The notes under the pieces: model-generated
Databases searched by the model: none
What the model saw: only the letters and a program-made list of their open reading frames with translations
What the model was told of the DNA's origin: nothing
Shown: positions 40,599 through 48,834 of the stretch, one piece after another
Layout: every line of letters begins with the position of its first letter
Position numbering within the stretch: position 1 is the first letter of the stretch
Translations under genes and position numbers: made by a program
Source of the DNA: Azophilus sp965215035
GTDB taxonomy: Bacteria; Pseudomonadota; Gammaproteobacteria; Pseudomonadales; Azotimanducaceae
NCBI GenBank assembly: GCA_965215035.1
Contig: OZ244040.1
Span: forward strand, 2,542,001 to 2,606,000
Direction: 5' to 3'
Length of the DNA stretch: 64,000 bases

Positions 40599-41438
40599 TC
40601 AGCCCAGCCCCTGGTCCATCATGTGGGCGGGAACGCCCGTCGTCTGCCCGACAACTCTGGCGGGAACGCCGGCCACGGTGACCTGGGGTGGAACATCTTC
40701 GAGTACCACGCTGCCGGCGCCGACCTTGGCCCCTGCGCCCACCTCGATGTTGCCGATGATTTTGCACCCCGCGGCCAGCAACACGCCGCGCCGGATCTTG
40801 GGATGCCGGTCGCCGATTTCCTTGCCGGTGCCGCCGAGGGTCACCGCGTGCAGAATGGATACGTCGTCCTCCACGACTGCCGTTGCCCCGACAACCAGTC
40901 CCGTCGCATGGTCGAGCATGATGCCGGCCCCGAACTGGGCGGCGGGGTGAATGTCCACGCCAAGGGTGACGCTGATCTGGTTCTGGAAGAACTGCGCCAG
41001 CGTCTTGCGACCTTGGCACCACAGCCAGTGGGCGATTCGATACGCCTGTAGGGCGTGGAACCCCTTAAAGAAGAGGAACGGGGTGGACAGGTCTTCGCAG
41101 GCCGGGTCGCGGGCGCAGGTGGCGAATATGTCGATTTCGGCCGCGCGCAGTATGCCGGGGTCGGCGCTGATCGCCTCCTGGATGACGTCGCGGATCAGCA
41201 TGGTGGGCAGCATGGGGTTGTCGAGCTTGCTGGCCAGGCGAAAACTCAGCGCCGAGCCGAAGGTTTGGTGGTTGAGGATGGTCGCGTGGAAGTAGCTGCC
41301 GAGTATCGGCTCCTCGCTGGCCTTGGCGCGGGCCTCGTCGCACATCACCGGCCACAGGTCGCCGGGGGTCTTGATTCCCTGTGGCCCCTCGGTGGTGCCC
41401 TTTGTCTCCAGATAGCGTTGGTGTGCGGCGCTGGACAT
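40599..41438 (-). CDS. cysE: Serine O-acetyltransferase
   Basis: The 279-residue protein has the CysE N-terminal helical domain (ILGSYFHATILNHQTFGSAL, FKGFHALQAYRIAHWLW) and the left-handed beta-helix GVDIHPAAQFGAGIMLDHAT and GLVVGATAVVEDDVSILHAV, with the catalytic His/Asp in DIHP and LDHATG. It makes O-acetylserine from serine and acetyl-CoA for cysteine synthesis. The ATG at 41438 has GGAGGG 8 bp upstream; the longer frame is not conserved. The C-terminal tail (GQTTGVPAHMMDQGLG) is slightly longer than in short relatives. Confidence 0.95.
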   Translation of the reverse strand: MSSAAHQRYLETKGTTEGPQGIKTPGDLWPVMCDEARAKASEEPILGSYFHATILNHQTFGSALSFRLASKLDNPMLPTMLIRDVIQEAISADPGILRAAEIDIFATCARDPACEDLSTPFLFFKGFHALQAYRIAHWLWCQGRKTLAQFFQNQISVTLGVDIHPAAQFGAGIMLDHATGLVVGATAVVEDDVSILHAVTLGGTGKEIGDRHPKIRRGVLLAAGCKIIGNIEVGAGAKVGAGSVVLEDVPPQVTVAGVPARVVGQTTGVPAHMMDQGLG

Positions 41439-41540
41439 TTCGGTACCCTCCGCGATCGGTGTTGCGCCTGTTTGCCGCGCAAAGGATAAGACTACCATGT
41501 AACGCGCCCGCCATTGCGGTGTGCAGGACGGGGGCAGCAA

Positions 41541-41898
41541 CTCCCGCCAACGCCGCGATGCCGAATTTCGCGGCTCGACTTGACGGGGATGCGGTCGGTT
41601 TGGGTGTCCAATTGTGGCAATTAATAAAGGCGATTACTTGGACAAATCGAGCTTGGCGGGAATTGCTGGACGGGTTGGGTGGCTGAATTCACTTCCCAAA
41701 GATTTCTTTTCGAGAGCAAACACTTTGCGATGGGACTTATGACGATCAGTTGACAGGCCACGACCCAAGGTCGTTATGCGACTCGCAAGGCTCGGCATGT
41801 GGTGGCTTGCTACGCAATCGATAAGTCGTTTTTCTATGGTGCGGTGGGGCGCGGGCTCTCCATTGTGGAACAGGGAGCGGGTCGTGTACTGTGGTGCA
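41541..41898. other. Divergent intergenic region cysE / nadK
   Basis: Carries the promoters of both genes. The segment 41,600-41,860 is more AT-rich than average. The frame open from 41776 in phase with nadK is not protein-like until 41899. Confidence 0.4.
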
Positions 41899-42801
41899 AT
41901 GGCCGGGGAAAACAATAGCCGCAACAGCCGCTTCACCACTGTTGGCCTGATCGGGCGTTCGGGTGCCCAGGTTGCCGATAGCCTGCTCGCCGTGCTCGAC
42001 TGCCTAGCCGAACGGGGTGTGCGCATCGTCGTGGAGGACCGCACGGCGGCGATGCTGAGCCGCTGTCCGCATGCCTTGGCCGACCGTCCGGCAATGGGTC
42101 GCCAGTGCGACCTGGTGGTAGTTGTTGGCGGTGACGGTAGCCTGCTCGGTGTGGGGCGCGACCTGGCCCATACGGGTGTTCCGGTGCTCGGCATCAACCG
42201 TGGTGGCCTCGGTTTTCTCGCCGATATCGCGCCGGGGCAGATTCGCCGGCAGCTACGGGAGGTGCTGGACGGCGACTACCGGGTGGAAGACCACTTTCTG
42301 CTCGAAGCGCAGGCGTACCGCGGCGCGGAGCGGGTGGGCGGGTCGCCGGCGTTGAACGATGTGGTGGTACACCCCGGCGGCACGGCGCGGATGATGGAGT
42401 TCTCTTTGCGGGTGGACGGTGAGTTCGTCTACGACCAGCGCTCCGACGGCCTCATTGTCGCTTCGCCGACCGGCTCCACCGCCTATGCGTTGTCTGCGGG
42501 CGGCCCCATCATGCACCCTTCCCTGGACGCCATTGTTATCGTCCCCATGTTCCCGCATACGCTGACATCGCGGCCACTGGTGGTGCGCGGGGCTTCGGAA
42601 ATATCGGTGACTCTGGGGACCGTGGATCGGGCGCGGGTGAGCTGCGACTCCCAGGTCGACTTCGACCTTGCCAGCGGCGATACGGTACACATCGGGAAGT
42701 ACGCGGCACCGCTGCGGCTGCTCTATACGTACGGCCACAGCTTCTACGAGTCTTGCCGCAGCAAGCTAGACTGGGCGAGCCGCCTCGGCGGCAGGGATTG
42801 A
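41899..42801 (+). CDS. nadK: NAD kinase
   Basis: The 300-residue protein has the phosphate-binding GGDGS (VVVVGGDGSLLGVGRDLA) and GINRGGLGFLADI. It also has the NAD-binding LNDVVVHPG (usually NE, here ND) and SDGLIVASPTGSTAYALSAG followed by GPIMHP. It phosphorylates NAD to NADP. The ATG at 41899 gives the normal length. Confidence 0.95.
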   Translation: MAGENNSRNSRFTTVGLIGRSGAQVADSLLAVLDCLAERGVRIVVEDRTAAMLSRCPHALADRPAMGRQCDLVVVVGGDGSLLGVGRDLAHTGVPVLGINRGGLGFLADIAPGQIRRQLREVLDGDYRVEDHFLLEAQAYRGAERVGGSPALNDVVVHPGGTARMMEFSLRVDGEFVYDQRSDGLIVASPTGSTAYALSAGGPIMHPSLDAIVIVPMFPHTLTSRPLVVRGASEISVTLGTVDRARVSCDSQVDFDLASGDTVHIGKYAAPLRLLYTYGHSFYESCRSKLDWASRLGGRD

Positions 42802-42943
42802 TCGGCGGGGCCGGGTAGCGTCGTTTCCGAATTCCGGTTGCGAACTAATCGCGGCGCGGGCCTTGCGCGCACGGCTAGAACCGGGGCCCGGTTGCGGGGT
42901 CGCCCCCGGTGGTCGGCCTGTGGGTGCCACCGGTGCCGCCACC

Positions 42944-43504
42944 TTAGGGTGGCCTGTCGATATCCACCAGTACGCCGGCGTCCTCGACCTGGATCAGGGT
43001 TCTCTTTTCTTGGTGCGCGTTGATGACCTCTCTTGCTCCCGTGTCGCCCGTCAGCCGCTGCAGTTCGTCAAAGTAGGCGCTGCCAAAGCCCACGGGGTGC
43101 CCGGGTGTTCCGCGGTGGATGGGTTGGACGATGGCTTCGGCAGCGGTCATGGCACGCTGCAGCCGATCAAGGGTTGCGGTTCGGATATACGGCATGTCGG
43201 CCAGAGCGACGAACAGGAAGTCGAGGCGACGGGCGGCCCGAACCCCGGCGGCTAGGGAGTGGCCCATGCCGAGCACCGAATCCGGAGCGTACACCGGCCG
43301 CACACCCGCTAGCGCCGTTGCCCAAGCCTCGTCTTCCGGCCGCAACACCAGGAACACCGTATCGAACACGCCCTGGTAGGCGGCCAGGGTCGCTTCGAGC
43401 ATGGTGCCGCCCCCGGGCAGCGCATGGTGCCGTTTGTCGCTGCCGAAGCGCCTGGAACCGCCTGCCGCCAGAACCACAGCGCCGCCGGCGAGTTCCCTGT
43501 TCAA
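42944..43504 (-). CDS. MocA-type nucleotidyltransferase (molybdenum cofactor)
   Basis: The 186-residue protein has the NTP-binding signature VVLAAGGSRRFGSDKR, the GGTMLEATLAAY region, DMPYI (metal-binding Asp) and GTPGHPVGFGSAYFDEL. This matches MocA/MobA-like cytidylyl- or guanylyltransferases that finish Mo cofactors. It neighbours xdhC, a maturation factor for Mo hydroxylases, on the same strand. The start is uncertain: TTG at 43504 gives the family length, while an ATG at 43549 lies inside a dispersed 65-bp repeat that abuts the gene. The repeat may have altered its 5' end. Confidence 0.8.
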   Translation of the reverse strand: MNRELAGGAVVLAAGGSRRFGSDKRHHALPGGGTMLEATLAAYQGVFDTVFLVLRPEDEAWATALAGVRPVYAPDSVLGMGHSLAAGVRAARRLDFLFVALADMPYIRTATLDRLQRAMTAAEAIVQPIHRGTPGHPVGFGSAYFDELQRLTGDTGAREVINAHQEKRTLIQVEDAGVLVDIDRPP

Positions 43505-43513
43505 AGGTACCTG

Positions 43514-43578
43514 GGAGTTTTTGCCCCGGCGACCCGTGCGCCGATGCATGGGGAAGTGGGTATTTCCATGCAAGGCCG
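43514..43578 (+). repeat. Dispersed 65-bp repeat, copy 2
   Basis: Matches copy 1 (12731-12795, other strand) at 54 of 65 positions and keeps the GGAAGTGGGTA-TTTCC palindrome. It directly adjoins the MocA-type gene start. A further hairpin (GGGAACCGCTCCC) follows near 43,610. Confidence 0.8.
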
Positions 43579-43632
43579 CGCCATGGCGCCATTCCAGCCG
43601 GTGTTGGTGGGAACCGCTCCCACAAACCTGCC

Positions 43633-43656
43633 AAAACGGGATGAACAAGCCCGTTT
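43633..43656 (-). terminator. Rho-independent-type terminator after xdhC
   Basis: AAACGGG and CCCGTTT form a 7-bp stem around 9 nt. On the minus strand the stem runs into TTTTGG. It lies about 85 bp after the xdhC stop and would separate xdhC from the MocA-type gene. Confidence 0.5.
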
Positions 43657-43740
43657 ACGTGGATTAATAATCCCGATTTTCATTCTTTTCGCCCCCAAAG
43701 CGGGAGGAATTCCCAGCGAAGTCTTCTACGGTGCAGGCGC

Positions 43741-44742
43741 CTAGCCGGCCGCGGCCTGGGCGGGCTGTTGGCGGCTGGCCGCCGTCTGTTGCGCCCGTAT
43801 GGCGAGGATCTCCGCCATTACCGAAACCGCAATTTCCGGCGGTGTCTTGCTGCCGATGGACAGCCCGATGGGCGCGTGCAGACGGCGGATTTCCGCTTCG
43901 CTCAAGTCGAGCGCGCGCAGCCGCTCCCGACGGCTCGCCGAGGTGCGTGTGGAGCCCATGGCGCCGACATAGAAGGCTTTGGTCTTGAGCGCTTCCATCA
44001 GGCCCATGTCGTCGATGCGCGGGTCGTGGGTCAGGGCGGCGATGGCGGAGGACGGGTCGTTGGCGTGCGCCTTCACGGCATCGTCGGGCATGTCGCCGAC
44101 AAGCTGCACCCCCGGTACATTGAAGTCGTTCAACAGGTGTTCGCGCGGGTCGCACACGCATACCTCGTAGTCGAGCTTCTGCGCCAGCTCGGCCAGATAC
44201 TTGGAGACCATTCCCGCACCGATGATGAAAAGCTGTTGGCGCGGCCCGTAGGTATGCTCCAGCACTTCGGTATCCGGGTTCCAACTGAGCGGTTCGTAGC
44301 CGTCCACGTCCTGGAAATCGAAGGTTCCCTGGTGCAGGTCGACGCGCCGTCGCACCGTGCGGCGTGCCGCTAAGCGGTCCTGTAGGTGGCCGAAGTGTCG
44401 CCGGTAGGTGTCGGTGGGCAGCAGCGGTTCCACGACCACGTACAGGTGCCCGCCGCAGGGCAGGCCGAGTTTCTCGGTTTCTTCCGCGGTGATTCCGTAT
44501 TGGAAGAACTGGGCGCGCCGGCTGGCCAACTCGCCGCCATGAAGTTTCTCCAGCAGGTCGTCCTCGACGCATCCGCCGGAGAGCGAGCCGGCGATATGGC
44601 CCCGCTCATCGCAGATGAACAACGAGCCTACCGGCCGGGGCGAGGAGCCCCAGGTCTGCACAACGGTTGCAAGCCAGCAGCGCCGGCCGGCATCCAGCCA
44701 GGCGTTCACCTGGTTCAGCACTTCGTTGTCGACGGCCTGCAT
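43741..44742 (-). CDS. XdhC family molybdoenzyme maturation protein
   Basis: The 333-residue protein has the XdhC N-terminal segment (CWLATVVQTWGSSPRPVGSL, IAGSLSGGCVEDDLLEKL) and a Rossmann C-terminal domain (LFIIGAGMVSKYLAELAQKL, THDPRIDDMGLMEALKTKAF followed by YVGAMGSTRTSASRRERL). XdhC loads sulfurated Mo cofactor onto xanthine dehydrogenase-type enzymes. The ATG at 44742 is chosen from the family N-terminus. The molybdoenzyme itself is not in the window. Confidence 0.9.
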   Translation of the reverse strand: MQAVDNEVLNQVNAWLDAGRRCWLATVVQTWGSSPRPVGSLFICDERGHIAGSLSGGCVEDDLLEKLHGGELASRRAQFFQYGITAEETEKLGLPCGGHLYVVVEPLLPTDTYRRHFGHLQDRLAARRTVRRRVDLHQGTFDFQDVDGYEPLSWNPDTEVLEHTYGPRQQLFIIGAGMVSKYLAELAQKLDYEVCVCDPREHLLNDFNVPGVQLVGDMPDDAVKAHANDPSSAIAALTHDPRIDDMGLMEALKTKAFYVGAMGSTRTSASRRERLRALDLSEAEIRRLHAPIGLSIGSKTPPEIAVSVMAEILAIRAQQTAASRQQPAQAAAG

Positions 44743-45281
44743 GGCAACTCGCCTCGTACGCGCATGGCTGAAGTTCGTGGGATTATAAGCCGGTTTGGAT
44801 GCCCGTTTAACCCGGCTTTGCTGGCTCGATGTGGGCACTATCCAGTCGGTGGGCACAGGCCTCGCGAAGCCTAGGGAAGGTCTGAGCAAGTGCCCAGCTT
44901 GACGGTTTGAGGCTGGCGACGGCCGTTTCCGCGCTCGGCAGGGACCGAATGGGCGTGCGCGGTGGGCGGCGGCGGAACCTCATCGGGAGACTTCAGCCGG
45001 TGCGCGCCAGGGGGCACCTGTATGCCTCGAGATAGCCCGCGAGCTTGCGGGCTTCAGCCGGGGTGCGTGAGGGGCACCCCTCGCAGGAAAACGGCGAAAC
45101 GCGGTAAGATTTGATCCGCATGGACTCGATGTTCATGGATCGGCCTCCTTATCAGTGTGTTTGTCGTTCACTGCAAGCCACCCGATCCGGTGCCGGGGCA
45201 GACACTTCCCGGCCTCGGTGCTGCTCTCTGGGTCACCGCCGGGAGTGTGCCAAATTGACAGACAATGGGTTGAGGGCTGAA

Positions 45282-47307
45282 ATGACTATCAGGATACGGC
45301 CGTATTTCCACCCCGCCCAGCTACTCGTTCTCGCTGCTCTGTTGTGGGCGGGCGGTGCCGGCGCTCGAGTCGGGGGGGGGGGGGGGGGGGGGGAGTGAAA
45401 TCAGGACGCACCTTTACGCATTGGAGACGGAAGTCGTCTCTCTCGGCGAATCCGATGGCAGCGGCGGTGCGGCCGCAAGCCTGGGCAACGACCTGCTGGT
45501 CGTAACTGCGAAGGGCAGGATCGCATTGGTTCACGCGAGCGGAGACGTGGAATATCTCCACGGCAGGGTGCCGATGAACCTGTCGCGCTGGGAATCGACC
45601 GAGTCCTTTGGGGACGAGTCTTTTGGGGACAACAAGGAAAAGCAGCATTTTCGGGTGGCGGGCATTCTTTTGAAAGAAGTGACGCCGGGGCGCTGGGAGC
45701 TTTTTGTCAGCCATCACTACTTTGCCGAGGAGTGCGTCCGGTTCAGGCTGTCGTCAACGATTGTGGAAGCCACCTTTGCGGACGGAGAGAAGACGGTCGC
45801 CGTGTCGCCGTCGTGGAGGACGATATTCGACGCGGAACCTTGTCTGAAAACCGTGCTGGTGGGCGAGAGCTCCGGCGGGAAGATGTTGACGGACGGCCCC
45901 GACCACCTGCTGCTCACCATAGGGGACCATGGAAGAGACGGTCGGCGCCGGCCTCCGCATCCCAGATCCCGGACCCTGTCCGACGACCCCGGTTCGCATA
46001 TGGGCAAGCTCGTCCGTGTCGCAATCGAGACCGGCGAAGCCGAGATTCTGACTCTCGGCCATCGCAACCCGCAGGGGCTGGCGCGGGACGGGGCGGGCAA
46101 TCTGTGGTCCACCGAGCACGGGCCGGAAGGCGGGGACGAACTCAACCTGCTCGAACCCGGCGGCGATTACGGCTGGCCGCATGTCACTTACGGGCTCGAT
46201 TACGGCCGCCGGGTTGTGTTTCCTTCCAGGACCGAATACGGAAAGGTGGGTGCGCACGATGGTTTCGTGAAGCCTGTCTTCGCCTGGGTGCCGGCGATAG
46301 GCATCGCCGCCATTGTCGTGAACGACGGGCGGTCATTTCCCCTGTGGAGGGACGATCTGCTGGTCGCGTCGCTGAGGGCCCGGTCGATATTCAGGATCCG
46401 TCGTCTTGGCGAGCGAGTGCAATATGTCGAGCGCATCGATACGGGATCCAACATACGGGATGTGGTCTGGATGCCGGACGGCCGCCTGGCGCTGCTGTAT
46501 CCGCATGGCTCGAACAAGGTGGCGTTTCTGAGGCGCTCCCAAAGGCATTGCGACGCGGAATCCCGGAAGCGCCAAGATGTCTACGCGGCGCATTGCGAAT
46601 CCGGCGTCGCGGAGTCCACCGCCGCGGCAGACCCCGGCGAGCGGCTCTACGCGCGGCATTGCAGTTCCTGCCACGGCGCGGACCCCGGCAAGCAGGGCGA
46701 CGCACCGCGCCTCTCCGGTGCGGTCGGGCGGCGCGCCGGGCACCTCGAGAGCTACGAGTTTTCGGACGCGCTCACCTCGCTGGACCATGTTTGGACATGG
46801 GACAGCCTGGTGCGGTTTCTCGTGGACCCGGAGGCGTTCGCCCCGGGCACGTCGATGTCCGGGGTGGAGGTTACCGAGGCGGAAGCCCGCGTCATCGTGA
46901 ATTTCATCGACTATCGCGGGAGGATCCTGACGAAGACGTTGGGAGAAAGGTCCGGAGACTACAGGCGAATCATCGACGCCGATTTCGATGTATACCGCCT
47001 TGGGCACACGCTCGTCTATGTAAAGGCGCCCTGCAACGAGGAAGACATGGCGCCGGGATTTTTTCTGCACTTGGTGCCGGAGGACGAATCCGATCTTCCG
47101 GACGAACGGAGGCGGCATGGCTTCGACAATCGGGATTACAGCTTCGCCGACCGCGGGCACACATTCGCGGACGGGGCGTGCAGCGTAACGGTGGAACTGC
47201 CGGACTACCCGGTCAGGACGATCCGCACCGGCCAATCCACCAGGGACGCCGACGGCCAATATCACAATCTCTGGGAGGGAAGCTACAGCCCCGGGCGCTC
47301 GAAATAG
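45282..47307 (+). CDS. PQQ-type sugar dehydrogenase/cytochrome c fusion, copy 1, out of frame at a G22 tract
   Basis: An ATG at 45282 gives a signal peptide (MTIRIRPYFHPAQLLVLAAL) that meets 22 G at 45372-45393 and, in the current length, hits TGA at 45396. The mature protein continues in another frame from the tract (SEIRTHLYALETEVVSLGES). One G fewer or two more would join them. The body is a soluble glucose/sorbosone dehydrogenase beta-propeller (DHLLLTIGDHGRDG, TLGHRNPQGLARDGAGNLWS, TEHGPEGGDELNLLEPGGDY). A heme c domain follows (HCSSCHGADPGKQG, Met ligand GTSMSG), then a further domain of about 130 residues. It should be periplasmic and oxidise a sugar or aldehyde. Copy 2 at 51827 is in frame. 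Confidence 0.85.
45372..45393. repeat. Homopolymeric tract of 22 G
   Basis: The tract lies just after the signal peptide of dehydrogenase copy 1 and determines whether the gene is in frame. In copy 2 the same place reads GGGGGGAGGGGGGG and is in frame; the interrupting A should limit slippage there. The length may also reflect sequencing uncertainty. Confidence 0.9.
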
Positions 47308-47424
47308 GCCGGCGTAAGCTATCGCTCTGTAACCGGGCATGACAGCAATGCCGGCACTTTCTCCCGGAACAGAGTTCAGGCCGGATGGCGCGGGCGTTAC
47401 CCGCACGGCGTGACGGGAAACGCA

Positions 47425-48834
47425 TCAATCCCTGCGCTCGGAGAGGTGACCGAGGGATGCGGTAGAGCGATACTTGGTGGGCCGTCCGGCGAGCTTCTCG
47501 ATCGCGCCACTGTCGATCAGGCGTTTCAGAGCACCCCTGACTCCAGATTTCGGGATTTGCAGCTCTTTGACGATTTCAGATTCGGCCTTCGGTTCCCTCA
47601 TGCGCCCGAACAGCACTCCGAGCTTCTCGTCGAAGAAACGTCTCAGCCAGACACCGGCTAGTCTCTCAGGGACTTCAAGCTTCTTGGCGACATCGGCTGC
47701 GGTCTTGGGTGCGTCTATGCGCTCGATCAGTTCTCCGACCTTGGTGAACAGCTCATCGGCGAGAGCATCCACCTTGACGTCTGACTCGGGGGCACTGCCG
47801 GCGCCGCCTGCCGAATCGTCCTCCAACGGCGCCGGCTTGTCCCGGATGTCCAGCGTAAGCGTTTGCTGCTCCGGGGCGTCGCATTTCACGCCTGGTGCCG
47901 CATCCAGAGTCTTCTCGAAAGCCTCCGGGGTCTTCGGCTCCGGCCACGGCATCGCCCCTCGTTCACGAAGCCCCTCGAGACCCTTCCCCGATTCACCGTT
48001 GGCGCGGACGTAGACGGGTACGAGCTTCAGCTTGTCGAGCTGCTCGACCGCCCCGGCCCAAGTGCCGCCCTTCTCGTAGTCCGAACTGACGACCAGCGCC
48101 GCGTCCGACAGCGCGTAGATCAGCTTGTTGCGCTGCATCGCATGTCCGACGAGGAAGCGAGCTGCAGGATCGTATGGGCAGATCAGAACCAGCCGCCCGT
48201 CCATCAGTGCTTCGCGATACTTCCGGAGCATCGCGGCTCTCTCAAGGCTGTCGGCTAAGACGCCCGCCACGTATCCGCCCGCGTCCAGTGCCCCGTGCAT
48301 GGCGGCCTGATCGATGCCTCGGGCGCCGCCCGATACCACGGTGCGCTTGGTCTCGGCGGCGAGTCGCCCCACCTTTTCGGTGTATTCGATCAGTGTATCG
48401 TCCACGTTGCGAGAGCCGACGACCGCCAGACCGCCGGCATCCAAGCTTGCGGCGTCACCGCAGCCGTAGAGCACCGGGGGCGCCTCCTCTCCAAGCCCCT
48501 TCTTCAAGCGCCGAGGGTAGTCGGCGTCCGCCCGGCTCCTGACCCAGATCGCGCGTGTCTGCCAGCGTTCCATCGCCTGACTGAGGAGAAAACCCCGGCT
48601 GAGTAGCCGTTCCAGCCGTTCGTGATCCAAGCCCACCCGACACTCCTTCGATATCTCCCGCCACCCGGAATCCAGCAGATCGGCGGGCTGACGCTCCAGC
48701 TCCCGAAGCCGGCGGGCAAGCCGGCGGTACTCACCGACGCCGAGTGGGCTGGTGGAAGGCTTGCCCCGGCCGGCAATCAACGGCGCGGTCAACAGCAGGA
48801 TCGCCTGGGTGTTGGAGGAGAGCCTGACGCTCAT
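47425..48834 (-). CDS. DprA-like (SLOG-fold) protein
   Basis: The 469-residue protein has a DprA Rossmann core: PPVLYGCGDAASLDAGGLAV, VGSRNVDDT, TVVSGGARGIDQAAMHGAL and ALVVSSDYEKGGTWAGAVEQ. It also has an N-terminal helical domain and a C-terminal half with helix-turn-helix modules (KTAADVAKKLEVPERLAGVW, SEIVKELQIPKSGVRGALKR). Classical DprA loads RecA on incoming single-stranded DNA. This longer form overlaps recQ by 4 bp (ATGA) and follows it in the operon. A RecQ-PRTase plus DprA-like pair suggests a specialised DNA-sensing or defence role rather than competence; this is inference. Confidence 0.85.
   Translation of the reverse strand: MSVRLSSNTQAILLLTAPLIAGRGKPSTSPLGVGEYRRLARRLRELERQPADLLDSGWREISKECRVGLDHERLERLLSRGFLLSQAMERWQTRAIWVRSRADADYPRRLKKGLGEEAPPVLYGCGDAASLDAGGLAVVGSRNVDDTLIEYTEKVGRLAAETKRTVVSGGARGIDQAAMHGALDAGGYVAGVLADSLERAAMLRKYREALMDGRLVLICPYDPAARFLVGHAMQRNKLIYALSDAALVVSSDYEKGGTWAGAVEQLDKLKLVPVYVRANGESGKGLEGLRERGAMPWPEPKTPEAFEKTLDAAPGVKCDAPEQQTLTLDIRDKPAPLEDDSAGGAGSAPESDVKVDALADELFTKVGELIERIDAPKTAADVAKKLEVPERLAGVWLRRFFDEKLGVLFGRMREPKAESEIVKELQIPKSGVRGALKRLIDSGAIEKLAGRPTKYRSTASLGHLSERRD

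Larger units (their letters stand above)
44966..47389 (+). repeat. Tandem duplication, unit A: sugar dehydrogenase block
   Basis: From GGAACCTCATCGGGAG to CAGGCCGGATGGC this block matches 51599-53926 at high identity, including the gene, 300 bp upstream and 80 bp downstream. Unit A continues with intact dprA, recQ and a pepN 5' stub. In unit B, dprA is absent and recQ is only a remnant. Confidence 0.9.

Noticed and set aside
45732..47342. Plus-strand frame of 536 codons overlapping dehydrogenase copy 1 (and its twin at 52282-53880)
   Set aside because: Arg/Gly-rich alternative phase of the dehydrogenase genes; present in both copies only because the DNA is duplicated.
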